From Nitrospirota bacterium (lineage in GTDB: Bacteria; Nitrospirota; Thermodesulfovibrionia; Thermodesulfovibrionales; UBA9159), in NCBI GenBank assembly GCA_021790195.1, contig JAJYIF010000001.1:1-64000 (forward strand): 64,000 bases of DNA, written 5' to 3'. The notes below the pieces were generated by a model, which saw only the letters and a program-made list of their open reading frames with translations, ran no database searches and was not told the origin of the DNA. This document shows, one piece after another, positions 32,549-42,368 of this stretch; positions within the stretch are counted from its first letter, which is position 1, and every line of letters starts with the position of its first letter. Position numbers and translations under genes: made by a program.

Positions 32549-34495
32549 TCACGAGCCTGTTTTCTTAAGTCTTTCCGACTCCAAAAGATCCTTTACAGCC
32601 TCTTCATACTTACCAAGACTTTTATAGATAATGCTGCGGTTCCAATAGTAGTCCGCGCTCGGTCTATGACTTAAAGTGATAGCGCGTGTATAGTCGTTTA
32701 CGGCGTCCTCAAGTCGGCCTAACTTTACGTATTGATTCGCCCGGTTATAATAGAGATCCGGCACATTCGGCCTGAGATTGATAGCCTGAGTATAATCAGT
32801 CACTGCATCTTCCGAATGCCCAAGCCTTGCAGAAAGAGAACCACGTTCAACGTACAAGCCAACGTTTTCAGGATCCAGTGCAATGGCCTTGCTGTAATCT
32901 CTTGATGCATCTTCGAATCTGCCCAGTGTAATATAAAGACGCCCACGAGCCTTGAAATAGTCCGTATCGGGCGCCTGGCTAAACTGAATGGCGCGATCAT
33001 AGTCTTCGAGGGCTTTCTCAAAATATCCAAGTTTCATGTAAACATTAGCACGGTTATAATATGAATTGTCCATATAAGGTGCTAATTTGATAGCTTGGCT
33101 AAAATCATCAATTGCTGAAACATTCTGGTTATAACCGGCGTATGCGCTTCCGCGATTATTATAAGCGATATAAGCGAACGGATTATCTCCTGGGACAACA
33201 TCGATCACCCGGCTCCATAGAGTGATCCCGTTCTTCCACACATAAATCTGTTTGATTGTCAAAAACGATAAGGCGCTGACCAGGAATAAAGAAAGCATGA
33301 GGACTATAATCCGACCTGAAAAGCGTCTTCTTGGCAAAATAGAAACTCTTGACCACAATGAAGCGCCACCTATCCCCGCCAATAGGAAAGGCCCAAGGCT
33401 CGGCAGATATGTGTACCTATCCGCCATAGCCTGATTTCCCACTTGAATAATCCCCAAAACCGGAAAGAGAGTTATAACATAAAAGAGCCATATCGCCAAG
33501 AAAAACTTCTTGTTTTTTAAAGTCAATATGCATACAACGGTTATAATAAACACCGACAATGCTGGAATAATATATTCAAAAGATAGCAGAGTAATGTCTA
33601 TCGGGTGAGGATAAAAAGGAGAAAGCTTAAAGGGGAACATCATTTTAACAAGATAGCCGACAATAGCATTTAACCCCACAAAGATCCTTAACGAGATGGG
33701 CAGACCCGATAGTGTCACAACAGAACTTCCGGCTTTCTGAGCCATGATCGTCAAAACACCGGAAACAGCGCTAAGCATAAGAAAAGGAGCCTTCTCCGCA
33801 ATGAGAAACGACAAACTGGCTCTCGTGTGTCGTTCGAGGGGATACCAATCCATTATCAGGAGGACAACTGGGAGGGTTACTGCCATTGGCTTACTAAGCA
33901 GAGAGAGTAGGAACAAGCCGAGTGCAATCAGATACCATCCATTAGTAAACTCGCCTCTCTTTCCATTGGCAGCGGATTCTTTAGCATAGTGCAGATATGC
34001 CAAAATACTAAGCAAGAAAAAAAAAGCGCACAACACATCTTTCCTCTCAGATATCCATGCAACAGATTCCACATGAAGCGGATGAACACCAAACAATATC
34101 CCTGTTATGCCGGATGCAATGATACCATAGTTTCCTTGTCGTACGCCGACGCTCTCAAACAATCGTATCATCAGAAAGATCACCAAGAAAGTGTTTAGAC
34201 CGTGAAAAACAATGCTTGTAAGGTGATGGCCAACAGGATTCAAACCCCAACCAGCATAGTCAATCGCATGGGAAAACCATGTAAGCGGATGCCAGTTGCT
34301 GGCATAAGATCTGAAACTTAGTTTTAGCAGGCTCAGATCAAAAGAACGTATATAAGGATTGTCATAAACGTAATCATTATCATCACAGGTGACGAAGCCA
34401 TTATAAAGAGCAGGAATATAGATAAAAATGGTAAAGAGACAGACAAATAACGCCACAGCCAGATGCCTGCTATAATGCCTATGCTGATCCCGCAC
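32549..34495 (-). CDS. polytopic membrane protein with C-terminal TPR repeats (PMT/TMTC-like)
   Basis: 648 aa, GTG start. Residues 1-430 hold about ten to twelve hydrophobic helices, with an early DDNDYVYDNPYI loop like the DD-motif lumenal/periplasmic loop of GT-C glycosyltransferases. Residues 440-640 contain about six TPR units (NNRGSAYAGYNQNVSAIDDF, YYNRANVYMKLGYFEKALED and others). Similar architecture to the 877-aa protein at 58291-60924. Probably an inner-membrane glycosyltransferase-like protein; donor and acceptor are unknown. Stands alone between folC and the gap before nuoN. Confidence 0.7.
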   Translation of the reverse strand: MRDQHRHYSRHLAVALFVCLFTIFIYIPALYNGFVTCDDNDYVYDNPYIRSFDLSLLKLSFRSYASNWHPLTWFSHAIDYAGWGLNPVGHHLTSIVFHGLNTFLVIFLMIRLFESVGVRQGNYGIIASGITGILFGVHPLHVESVAWISERKDVLCAFFFLLSILAYLHYAKESAANGKRGEFTNGWYLIALGLFLLSLLSKPMAVTLPVVLLIMDWYPLERHTRASLSFLIAEKAPFLMLSAVSGVLTIMAQKAGSSVVTLSGLPISLRIFVGLNAIVGYLVKMMFPFKLSPFYPHPIDITLLSFEYIIPALSVFIITVVCILTLKNKKFFLAIWLFYVITLFPVLGIIQVGNQAMADRYTYLPSLGPFLLAGIGGASLWSRVSILPRRRFSGRIIVLMLSLFLVSALSFLTIKQIYVWKNGITLWSRVIDVVPGDNPFAYIAYNNRGSAYAGYNQNVSAIDDFSQAIKLAPYMDNSYYNRANVYMKLGYFEKALEDYDRAIQFSQAPDTDYFKARGRLYITLGRFEDASRDYSKAIALDPENVGLYVERGSLSARLGHSEDAVTDYTQAINLRPNVPDLYYNRANQYVKLGRLEDAVNDYTRAITLSHRPSADYYWNRSIIYKSLGKYEEAVKDLLESERLKKTGS

Positions 34496-34673
34496 TAAAA
34501 CGCCCTACCTTCCAATCATACTTAAGCAGACCTATCCGGGCGAAATCCTCATTTCTTCTTCAGTTCACCGTATAGTGAAATCAGCTTATCCAATTTGACG
34601 AGTTAAAGTCAAGACGCGCCCCGAACATCCGAACATACCTAGTTAAGAGCATGCAAGAAACGCTTCTGGCAGT

Positions 34674-34708
34674 AGCAGGGTGGTGAGAGGCTCGCTCACC
34701 ACCCTGCT
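34674..34708. repeat. 14-bp perfect inverted repeat (hairpin)
   Basis: Left arm AGCAGGGTGGTGAG (34674-34687), 7-nt loop, right arm 34695-34708. No U-run follows on either strand, so it is not a classic terminator. It could stabilise or end the nuo transcript, or be a REP-like element. Confidence 0.7.
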
Positions 34709-34715
34709 TGTCGAA

Positions 34716-34892
34716 TTATCTGCTATGCGGAACTGTTACTAAGGCCATTGCCAGTATAGAATTCCCACCTAAGGCCTTTTGCCAAGAAATGACGTTGCTC
34801 GGACTTGAGTATTCAAAACGCTTGATTTCTTCATAAAGGCCCTCCTCCTTAACAAACTTTGATATGATATTAGCAAGCAGGAATAGATTCAC
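34716..34892 (-). CDS. possible small ORF or gene remnant, unknown
   Basis: 58 codons from GTG 34892. The translation starts with a hydrophobic run (NLFLLANIISKFVK) and continues with EEGLYEEIKRFEYSSPSN and a tail containing GGNSILAMALVTV. Open upstream to a TAA just after nuoN. An alternative frame begins ATGAAGAAATCAAG behind GGAGGAGG but stops after 22 codons. No recognised family. It may be the end of a lost gene. Confidence 0.2.
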   Translation of the reverse strand: MNLFLLANIISKFVKEEGLYEEIKRFEYSSPSNVISWQKALGGNSILAMALVTVPHSR

Positions 34893-34942
34893 AACAAGTA
34901 ATGGATATCCCCCCTTCCAAGAATTCCCTTAAGAAGGCCTAT

Positions 34943-36367
34943 CTAAAAACCTAAAACTGCGGCCCTCGCCATGTTTATGACACCGGAGGGAAGAACGCCG
35001 ATCACCAGGACGGCCGTGGCGGTGACGGCAAGCGCGATCCCTGTGGAAGACGAGGCGGAGAGCTTCACTTCGCCTTTCGGCTCTTTCATGTACATAAACA
35101 TGACGATCCTCAGGTAGAAGTAAGCCGATATTGCGCTGAAAAGCACTGCGACAACGGCGAGCCAGGTGTACCCTGCGTTCACCGCAGCAAGGAAGAGATA
35201 GAACTTGCCCACAAAGCCGGCGGTGGGGGGTATGCCTGTGAGGGAGAACATGAATACAAGCATAAGGGCGGAGGCAAGCGGATGTGACTTGGCAAGCCCT
35301 TCGTAGTCTGTGATATTCTCTCCCTTGAAACCTTCGGTCCTGAGCATGATCACTACGGCAAAGGCGCCGATATTCATAAAGGCGTATATGAAAAGATAGT
35401 TCATCATGCTCGCAACGCCTTCGCTTCCCCCCGAAACAAGCCCGATCATCGCGTATCCTGCATGGGCGATGGAGGAATAGGCGAGCATCCTTTTTATGTT
35501 GGTCTGGGAAATGGCGATAATATTGCCCACTGCCATTGTCAGGATGGCGATGGGAATGAGTATGCCGACCCAGTTTATCTGGAGATTGCCGAAGGCGATG
35601 AGAAATACCCTGCCGAAAACAGCAAACCCTGCCGCCTTCGGACCGACCGACATGAAGGCCGTGACAGAGGTGGGTGCGCCCTCATAAACGTCGGGGGCCC
35701 ACATATGGAAAGGAGCTGCGGCTATCTTGAAACCGAATGCCACCACGAAGAGCATGACCGAAAGCATGGTGGCAGGATTGTCCTCTATACCGTGGGTGGC
35801 CAGATATTGGGCGATTGCCCTCAGGTTCGTCGTGCCTGTAAGTCCGTAGATCATGGAGGTCGCATAAAGAAGAAAGGCTGAGGCAAAGGCGCCCAGGAGA
35901 AAGTATTTGAGCGAGGCCTCGTTGGATCTCGTGTCATGCCTGAAGAACCCGGCGAGGACATATACGCTCAGGGCCATTAACTCGAGACCGAGATAAAGCA
36001 CGATGATGTCGCCCGCAGAGGCCATCACCATCATGCCGAGGGTGGAGAAAAGCATCAAGCTGTAATATTCGCCGAAATTCACCTTTTCTATTTCTATATA
36101 CCTGACCGAGATGAGTGTCGTCAGGACAAGGCTTATAAGAAATATGATCTTAAAGAAGACGCTATAGCCGTCTGACACGAACATTCCGGAAAAGGCCTCT
36201 CCCCTCACGCCGCCGAAGAGAGCATAAAAGACCACAAAGGCGCTGATCATGGTGATGACGGCAATAATGCCTTTCCTCTTCACGACAAGGTCCAGAATCA
36301 GTACGAGCATCGCCAGGCAGGCCATAACGATCTCAGGCACAAGCGGTCTTATATCAGGCATAGGCAT
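34943..36367 (-). CDS. nuoN: NADH-quinone oxidoreductase subunit N
   Basis: About 474 aa antiporter-like membrane subunit of complex I with 14 predicted helices. Blocks: the TM5 Glu-containing LYLGLELMALSVYVLAGF, LKYFLLGAFASAFLLYA, and the broken-helix segment IKRMLAYSSIAHAGYAMIG. Several ATGs lie behind GGAGG; 36367 has the best spacing. Last gene of the minus-strand nuo operon. Confidence 0.95.
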   Translation of the reverse strand: MPMPDIRPLVPEIVMACLAMLVLILDLVVKRKGIIAVITMISAFVVFYALFGGVRGEAFSGMFVSDGYSVFFKIIFLISLVLTTLISVRYIEIEKVNFGEYYSLMLFSTLGMMVMASAGDIIVLYLGLELMALSVYVLAGFFRHDTRSNEASLKYFLLGAFASAFLLYATSMIYGLTGTTNLRAIAQYLATHGIEDNPATMLSVMLFVVAFGFKIAAAPFHMWAPDVYEGAPTSVTAFMSVGPKAAGFAVFGRVFLIAFGNLQINWVGILIPIAILTMAVGNIIAISQTNIKRMLAYSSIAHAGYAMIGLVSGGSEGVASMMNYLFIYAFMNIGAFAVVIMLRTEGFKGENITDYEGLAKSHPLASALMLVFMFSLTGIPPTAGFVGKFYLFLAAVNAGYTWLAVVAVLFSAISAYFYLRIVMFMYMKEPKGEVKLSASSSTGIALAVTATAVLVIGVLPSGVINMARAAVLGF

Positions 36368-36437
36368 CATAACCTCCAAACCATAGTGGCGAATTCAATA
36401 ACGGATACGAAACCCTGTTCTCCTTCTGCGGCATCTA

Positions 36438-37967
36438 TCACTTTATTAAACCCGCAATCTGACCTGCATACGTAGCGCCCTGGCCCCCGGAATAAACCCT
36501 TTCAAGGAGGTGCTGGACCGAAGGGTGCATGAAGCTCAGAAACGTGTTCGGATAAATGCCTATCCAGAAGACCAGGACTATCATAGGCACAAGGGTGATT
36601 ATCTCCCTCATATTCATATCATGTAGACCGGCGACCTTCTGGTTTGTCTGCAGAAAAAATACCCTCTGATACAGCCAAAGCATGTACGCGGCCCCTATGA
36701 TTATGCCGGTTGCCGCAAAGGCGCCGGCCCACTTGCTTGCTGTAAAACCGCCGAGGATTATCAAAAACTCTCCGACAAAACCGTTCAGTCCCGGCAAGCC
36801 GATCGACGCAAGAGTAAATACCATAAAAAAAGCAGCGTATATGGGAAGCACCGTAGCGACGCCCCCGTAGTCACTGATCTCTCTTGAGTGGGTCCTTTCG
36901 TATATCACACCTACCGAAAGGAAAAGCGCGCCGGTCACGACCCCGTGGTTCAGCATCTGGAGGATGCCGCCTTCGAGTCCCTGCACGTTCATGGCGAAGA
37001 TACCCAGCGTCACAAAGCCCATATGGCTCACAGAGCTGTAGGCGATAAGACGTTTCAGGTCTGTCTGGGCGAGGCAGACTATGGCGCCGTAAATTATTGC
37101 GATCACCGAAAGTACCATCATGGGGACCGTCATCGCCCTTGCGGCCTCGGGAAAGAGCGGAATGCTGAACCTCAGAAAACCGTAGGCCCCCATCTTTATG
37201 AGGACTGCTGCGAGGACTACGCTGCCGGCGGTCGGGGCCTCGGTGTGCGCGTCTGGCAGCCATGTGTGCATGGGGAACATAGGCACCTTAACGGCAAACG
37301 CCGCAAAGAACGCCCAGAAGAGCCAGAACTGCAGCTCATAGGGATAATTTCTGGTCGCGAGTTGGAGTATGTCGAAAGTCCGTCCGCCGTAGAAATAGAG
37401 GACGATGATACCCACGAGCATGAGCACGCTCCCGACCAGGGTATAGAGGAAGAACTTTATGGCGGCATATACGCGGTTCGGCCCGCCCCATACTCCTATC
37501 AGAAGATACATCGGTATCAGCATCGCCTCCCAGAAGATGTAGAAGAGGAAGAAATCGAGAGAGCAGAAAACTCCTATCATGGCGCCTTCCAGTATGAGCA
37601 GGGATATATAGAACTCCTTCATTTTCGTCTTGACGGCGTTCCACGAGATAAGGACGCAGAGGATGGTCACAAGTGTGCTAAGGAGTACGAAAAGTACGCT
37701 TATACCGTCCACTCCAAGGGAATACATTATGTTCCAGGAGGGTATCCACTGTCTCTTCTCCACAAACTGCATGAGATGGGTGGACTTGTCAAAATCCGTG
37801 AACAAAGGGATGGACAGAAGAAAGGCCGCTATGCTGGTCAGGAGGGCCACAGATTTTATCAGCGACTCCTGCTTCCTGCTTATGAGCAGTATTATCGCCG
37901 CACCCACGACAGGCAGAAATATGAGCGTGCTCAGCACGGGAAAACCAAGGCTGTTCTCTATTGGCAT
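36438..37967 (-). CDS. nuoM: NADH-quinone oxidoreductase subunit M
   Basis: 509 aa from ATG 37967, which has GGAGG 6 nt upstream; the longer frame from 38021 would run into the nuoL stop region. Proton-pumping antiporter-like subunit: FWEAMLIPMYLLIGVWGG with the conserved Glu, LPDAHTEAPTAGSVVLAAVL, and LKRLIAYSSVSHMGFVTLG. Located between nuoL and nuoN in the standard order. Confidence 0.96.
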   Translation of the reverse strand: MPIENSLGFPVLSTLIFLPVVGAAIILLISRKQESLIKSVALLTSIAAFLLSIPLFTDFDKSTHLMQFVEKRQWIPSWNIMYSLGVDGISVLFVLLSTLVTILCVLISWNAVKTKMKEFYISLLILEGAMIGVFCSLDFFLFYIFWEAMLIPMYLLIGVWGGPNRVYAAIKFFLYTLVGSVLMLVGIIVLYFYGGRTFDILQLATRNYPYELQFWLFWAFFAAFAVKVPMFPMHTWLPDAHTEAPTAGSVVLAAVLIKMGAYGFLRFSIPLFPEAARAMTVPMMVLSVIAIIYGAIVCLAQTDLKRLIAYSSVSHMGFVTLGIFAMNVQGLEGGILQMLNHGVVTGALFLSVGVIYERTHSREISDYGGVATVLPIYAAFFMVFTLASIGLPGLNGFVGEFLIILGGFTASKWAGAFAATGIIIGAAYMLWLYQRVFFLQTNQKVAGLHDMNMREIITLVPMIVLVFWIGIYPNTFLSFMHPSVQHLLERVYSGGQGATYAGQIAGLIK

Positions 37968-37995
37968 GACCGCCTCCGGAATGGAATTCTGAATT

Positions 37996-39924
37996 CTATT
38001 GCCATAATAAAACCGCCGCAATCACAAAAAATGCTCCGATCGCCATGACCGCCGCATACTGCTGCACCATGCCGGTCTGAATGTTTCTCAGCCGTGACGA
38101 GAACCGTCCTATAAGCCGCGGTACGCCGTTCACTACTCCCTCGATGATCTTTCCGTCCGTCACTCCGACTATAACGTTCTTTGCAGTCCAGATAGTCGGC
38201 TTAACTATGACGGCATCATAAAGCTCATCTACATAGTATTTGTTCCAAAGGACCCGGTGTACGAAGCTGAAGTTCTGTGCGATCTTCGCGGCAAGGTCCC
38301 CCTCCCTGAGGTAAACAAAAGCGGCAAGGCCGATGCCCGAGAGCCCGGCTATTATCGATATAGCCATTACCATCCACTCCTCGCTGCGGGTACCCTCTCC
38401 CTCTAGATGGCCGAGCACAGGCTTCAAAAACTCGGTGAAATGAGCGCCGCCTCCGAGTAGCTGCGGGACACCGACCCAGCCCGATGCAACAGCGCCCACG
38501 CAAAGCAGCATAAGCGGGACCGTCATCACCTTGGGCGACTCATGCAGGTGGTGCTCCTGCTCGTGAGATCCCCGGAACTTCCCGTGAAAGACACGGAAGA
38601 TCAACCTAAAAGAATAGAAAGCTGTGAGAAACGCGACAAAGGTCCCAATCGCCCAGACGAACTTACCCACCGGGCTCGGACCGGAATAGGCCAGCCACAG
38701 GATCTCGTCTTTGCTGAAGAAGCCTGCGAATCCCGGAACGCCGGCGATGCTTAAAGAAGCTATAAGCATGGTCCAGTAAGTCACCGGCATATGTTTCTTG
38801 AGACCGCCCATCTTCTGCAGGTCGAGTTCCCCCGCCATCGCGTGCATTACACTGCCGGCGCAGAGGAACAAAAGGGCTTTAAAGAATGCGTGGGTATAAA
38901 GATGAAAGACGCCTGCGGTATATGCGCCCACCCCGCAGGCCAAAAACATGTAACCCAGCTGGCTCACAGTCGAATATGCGATAATGCGCTTTATGTCATT
39001 CTGAACGAGGGCTATGGTCCCTGCAAAAAGGGCCGTCACAGCTCCCACTACGGCGACCACATTCATGGCCACGGGGGAAAGGCTGAAGATCGGATTGCAG
39101 CGCGCAACCATGAAAACGCCCGCCGTCACCATGGTCGCTGCATGGATCAATGCGCTGACTGGGGTAGGGCCTTCCATGGCATCCGGCAGCCAGACATGCA
39201 GGGGCAGCTGGGCCGATTTTCCGACGGCCCCGCAGAAGAGAAGGAGTGCAATGAAGGTGATGAGATCTATCTGCACGCCCAGCAGGTGTATCGTAACAGT
39301 CTGCCCGATGAGATTCTTTACAGAGGCAAAGACGGCATCATAATGAAGCGTTCCCAGCGTGAGGAATATCATTATGACGCCGATACCGAATCCGAAGTCT
39401 CCGAACCTGTTTACTATGAACGCCTTCTTGCCTGCGTCGGAGGCGGACTTCTTCTCATACCAGAAGCCTATGAGGAAATAGGAGCAGAGACCCACAGCCT
39501 CCCATCCGAAGTAAAGCTGGAGGAAGTTGTTCGCCATGACGAGCATGAGCATGGAGAAAGTGAAGAGACTCAGATAAGAGAAAAATCTGTAATAACCCTT
39601 GTCGCCGTGCATGTATCCGGCGGAATAGATGTGAATGAGTGAGCTGCAGGTAGTGACAACGACGAGCATGACGGCGGTAAGCGGATCGATGAGAAAACCG
39701 ACCGAGACCTTGAAGCCGCCGGAGGAGATCCAGGCATAGAGGTCCCTGTTGACTGTGTTCCCATGAAGCACACCCTCCACAGTTATCACGGAGACGACCC
39801 ATGACCCCAGGACCGCGAGGATAGAGACCCAATGCGCATTGTCTCTTATAAGCTTCCTTCCAAATAGGATATTGATCAAGAATGCGGCCAAAGGAAGAAA
39901 CGGTATTAACAAATAGCTATCCAT
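37996..39924 (-). CDS. nuoL: NADH-quinone oxidoreductase subunit L
   Basis: 642 aa, the largest antiporter-like subunit with the long C-terminal lateral helix. Blocks: YFGWEAVGLCSYFLIGFWY, GKSAQLPLHVWLPDAMEGPT, PVSALIHAATMVTAGVFMV and IKRIIAYSTVSQLGYMFLA. GGAAGGAAAAG precedes the ATG; that ribosome site is part of the 39933-39962 word-repeat patch. Confidence 0.97.
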   Translation of the reverse strand: MDSYLLIPFLPLAAFLINILFGRKLIRDNAHWVSILAVLGSWVVSVITVEGVLHGNTVNRDLYAWISSGGFKVSVGFLIDPLTAVMLVVVTTCSSLIHIYSAGYMHGDKGYYRFFSYLSLFTFSMLMLVMANNFLQLYFGWEAVGLCSYFLIGFWYEKKSASDAGKKAFIVNRFGDFGFGIGVIMIFLTLGTLHYDAVFASVKNLIGQTVTIHLLGVQIDLITFIALLLFCGAVGKSAQLPLHVWLPDAMEGPTPVSALIHAATMVTAGVFMVARCNPIFSLSPVAMNVVAVVGAVTALFAGTIALVQNDIKRIIAYSTVSQLGYMFLACGVGAYTAGVFHLYTHAFFKALLFLCAGSVMHAMAGELDLQKMGGLKKHMPVTYWTMLIASLSIAGVPGFAGFFSKDEILWLAYSGPSPVGKFVWAIGTFVAFLTAFYSFRLIFRVFHGKFRGSHEQEHHLHESPKVMTVPLMLLCVGAVASGWVGVPQLLGGGAHFTEFLKPVLGHLEGEGTRSEEWMVMAISIIAGLSGIGLAAFVYLREGDLAAKIAQNFSFVHRVLWNKYYVDELYDAVIVKPTIWTAKNVIVGVTDGKIIEGVVNGVPRLIGRFSSRLRNIQTGMVQQYAAVMAIGAFFVIAAVLLWQ

Positions 39925-39932
39925 GTCTTTTC

Positions 39933-39962
39933 CTTCCGAATCCGGACTTCTGACTTCCGCCC
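39933..39962. repeat. short word-repeat patch between nuoK and nuoL
   Basis: On the minus strand GGCGGAAGTCAGAAGTCCGG is followed by ATTCGGAAGG. It shares AGTCAGAAG with the tract at 14998-15072 and supplies the purine-rich ribosome site of nuoL. Confidence 0.5.
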
Positions 39963-39968
39963 TTCATC

Positions 39969-40271
39969 TCACCCTCTCATCTCGTTAACTTCGTCCACCC
40001 GCGCCGTCGCCCTGTTCCTGAAAAGCGCGATGATTATCCCGAGCCCGATGGCCGCCTCGGAAGCCGCCACGGCGATAACAAAAAATACAAGCACCTCTCC
40101 CCTCATGTCATTAAGAAAGCTACTGAACGACACGAGGCTGATGTTCACGGCATTGAGCATGAGCTCGATAGACATAAACATTATGATGATGTTCCTCCTC
40201 GTGAGGAAACCGGCCACGCCCACGATGAAAACGACTGCGCTTAACCACAAATACCAGTTCAAAGGGATCAT
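39969..40271 (-). CDS. nuoK: NADH-quinone oxidoreductase subunit K
   Basis: 100 aa, three helices. Typical [18 protein letters not shown] with the conserved Glu in helix 2, and [20 protein letters not shown] with the helix-3 Glu; both are part of the membrane proton path. Begins 1 bp after the nuoJ stop. Confidence 0.97.
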   Translation of the reverse strand: MIPLNWYLWLSAVVFIVGVAGFLTRRNIIIMFMSIELMLNAVNISLVSFSSFLNDMRGEVLVFFVIAVAASEAAIGLGIIIALFRNRATARVDEVNEMRG

Positions 40272-40272
40272 C

Positions 40273-40785
40273 TCAGCTCCTCAGCTTCTTCTTTGCAAGC
40301 ACGATCGCCCCTATGATCGCAACGAGCAGCACCATCGAAACGATCTCAAAAGGATAAATGTACTCCGTGAAGAGGATCTTCCCGAGTACCTTTGTGTGTG
40401 TCTCGGTCTTTATCAGGGCTGCGGTAATCTGTCCGCTGGGCCCGGCCACAAACGATCTCAGGGAAAGGGTTATCATAAAAAGAAGCCCCAGGGCCGCCAT
40501 CAGTCCGAGCGGCCACGGACCGATATACCTGCTCACCACCATCTCCTCTTTCAGGTTCAGCAGCAGGATAACGAAAAGGAACAAGACCAGTATGGCCCCC
40601 GCGTACACGATCACCTGGATCGCGGCCAGGAACTCGGCGTCCAAAGTGAGATAGAGGGCGGCGATATGGAAGAAAAGGAGGAGCATAAGCAGTACGCTGT
40701 GCACAGGATTTCTCCTCGTGACGACAAGTATTGACAGGACTATGATAGCAGCAGCAAGATAGGCGAATATACCTTCAGCCAGCAT
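40273..40785 (-). CDS. nuoJ: NADH-quinone oxidoreductase subunit J
   Basis: 170 aa, five helices. [20 protein letters not shown] and [20 protein letters not shown] are the family hallmarks; the second holds the pi-bulge region of helix 3. Its ATG overlaps the nuoI TAA (TAATG). Confidence 0.95.
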   Translation of the reverse strand: MLAEGIFAYLAAAIIVLSILVVTRRNPVHSVLLMLLLFFHIAALYLTLDAEFLAAIQVIVYAGAILVLFLFVILLLNLKEEMVVSRYIGPWPLGLMAALGLLFMITLSLRSFVAGPSGQITAALIKTETHTKVLGKILFTEYIYPFEIVSMVLLVAIIGAIVLAKKKLRS

Positions 40786-41330
40786 TATTGTTTCCCCCTG
40801 AATACCGCCTGATTTGCGGGCGTACCGAAGTCATCGGACGTCGGATGCCAGAACTTCCTGTAGTATTCCCGGTCCTTTTCAGGACCCATATACTTGTCGT
40901 AATTTGCGAGGAGCTTTTCTTTTGTCATATAAAAAGCGTCCCTCGAATAATCCGAATACTCATAGTGCTCGGTAAGGGCAACTGCGGAATAGGGGCACGC
41001 CTCCACGCAAAGCCCGCAGAACACGCACCTGAGGACCTCGATCTCGTACCTCTCGACTATCTTCTTGTGATCTAGACTGTCGGCAGTATAAATGTAAATA
41101 CACTTGGAAGGGCAGACGGCGGCGCAGAGTCCGCACCCCACGCACCTTGCCTCTCCGGTCTGAAAGTCCCTCGCAAGGGCATGAAGCCCCCTGAAGCCCG
41201 GCGCGGCCGGTCTCTTCTCCTTGGGATACTGTCTTGTCACAGGAGGTGAAAAGAACGTCTTCAAGGTCAGGGCCATACCCTTGACTATCTCTGTGAGAAA
41301 TACGGTCTTGACGAACCTATTAAATGTCAT
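40785..41330 (-). CDS. nuoI: NADH-quinone oxidoreductase subunit I (2x[4Fe-4S])
   Basis: 181 aa. Two ferredoxin motifs, CVGCGLCAAVCPSKCIYIY and CVFCGLCVEACPYSAVAL, carry clusters N6a and N6b that pass electrons to NuoB. The first motif has an additional cysteine just after the fourth ligand. ATGA overlap with nuoH. In an EFG-less complex, NuoI is a likely docking point for ferredoxin. Confidence 0.96.
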   Translation of the reverse strand: MTFNRFVKTVFLTEIVKGMALTLKTFFSPPVTRQYPKEKRPAAPGFRGLHALARDFQTGEARCVGCGLCAAVCPSKCIYIYTADSLDHKKIVERYEIEVLRCVFCGLCVEACPYSAVALTEHYEYSDYSRDAFYMTKEKLLANYDKYMGPEKDREYYRKFWHPTSDDFGTPANQAVFRGKQ

Positions 41331-42349
41331 AAGAGCACCTTCACAATCGCCGTTATAACGATATTAGCCAATGCAAGCGGTATCAGGACCTTCCATCCGA
41401 GGCTCATAAGATGGTCATATCTGTATCTCGGAAGCGTTGCCCTCACCCAGAAGTAGATAAAAATGAGTATATAGAGTTTTATGAAGAACCATGCAAAAGG
41501 CACGTATGGGATCTCGAGTATGCTTAAAGGCGGGTTCCAGCCGCCGAGGAAACAGACTATGCCGACGGAGGCCATGATTATCATCGCCATATATTCCGCA
41601 ACAAAAAAGAGGCCGAACCTCATCCCGCTGTATTCAACAAAATACCCCGCCACAAGCTCGCTTTCGGCCTCGGGGAGGTCGAAAGGCGCCCTGTTTGTCT
41701 CGGCTATTGCGGCAATGACGAAAACAAAGCAGCCGACGATCTGGGGAATCAGGAACATATTGAGGGGATATCTTTCCTGGGCCTTGACGATCTCCGTAAG
41801 GTTCAGAGAGCCTGCGAGCATCATGACCCCGACGAGACTCAGACCCATCGCAATCTCATAGCTTATCACCTGCGCCGAAGACCTGAGACCGCCGAGGAAG
41901 GAATACTTCGAATTCGACGACCATCCGGCCATGATGATTCCGTAAGAGCCGAGAGAAGACATGGCGAGAATGAAGAGCAGCCCTATGTTTATGTTGGCGA
42001 TCACAAATCCATTAAATAGCGGCACCACCGCAAGGGAGGAGAGGGCCGCGAAAAGAGAAATAATGGGCGCTATATAGAATACCGGCTTGTCGGACTCAGC
42101 AGGGATAATGTCCTCCTTGAAAAACAGCTTTATGCCGTCCGCGATCGGCTGCAGGAGCCCGCGAGGACCGACGACCATGGGGCCCATCCTCACCTGCATA
42201 TGTCCGATTGTCTTCCTCTCAAAATACGAGGCGTACGCCACATGCAGCATGATAACGCCGAAAATGATGACGATTCTGAGCAACATCGATCCGATGTAAA
42301 ACAGGGTATCTACAGAACCGGGAGTTACAACCATCTCAAACAGGCTCAT
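41327..42349 (-). CDS. nuoH: NADH-quinone oxidoreductase subunit H
   Basis: 340 aa, eight helices, forming the quinone-site entrance. Blocks: ERKTIGHMQVRMGPMVVGPR, GLLQPIADGIKLFFKED, FVIAAIAETNRAPFDLPEAE and SELVAGYFVEYSGMRFGLFF. Acidic residues of the E-channel are retained. Preceded by the cNMP-domain gene instead of nuoEFG. Confidence 0.97.
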   Translation of the reverse strand: MSLFEMVVTPGSVDTLFYIGSMLLRIVIIFGVIMLHVAYASYFERKTIGHMQVRMGPMVVGPRGLLQPIADGIKLFFKEDIIPAESDKPVFYIAPIISLFAALSSLAVVPLFNGFVIANINIGLLFILAMSSLGSYGIIMAGWSSNSKYSFLGGLRSSAQVISYEIAMGLSLVGVMMLAGSLNLTEIVKAQERYPLNMFLIPQIVGCFVFVIAAIAETNRAPFDLPEAESELVAGYFVEYSGMRFGLFFVAEYMAMIIMASVGIVCFLGGWNPPLSILEIPYVPFAWFFIKLYILIFIYFWVRATLPRYRYDHLMSLGWKVLIPLALANIVITAIVKVLL

Positions 42350-42368
42350 CTATCGTCCACCTTTCCTC

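Larger units (their letters stand above)
34496..34942. other. 447-bp gap between nuoN and the TPR gene
   Basis: AT-rich compared with its neighbours. It holds a strong hairpin (34674-34708) and a doubtful 58-codon minus-strand frame (34716-34892). The stretch 34496-34670 shows nothing I can name. Confidence 0.6.

Noticed and set aside
36888-38048. 386-codon plus-strand frame opposite nuoM
   Set aside because: Antisense to a clear nuoM; His/Tyr/Glu-rich translation typical of the reverse of membrane-protein codons.
38791-39642. 283-codon plus-strand frame opposite nuoL
   Set aside because: Antisense shadow of nuoL with the same His/Glu-rich bias.
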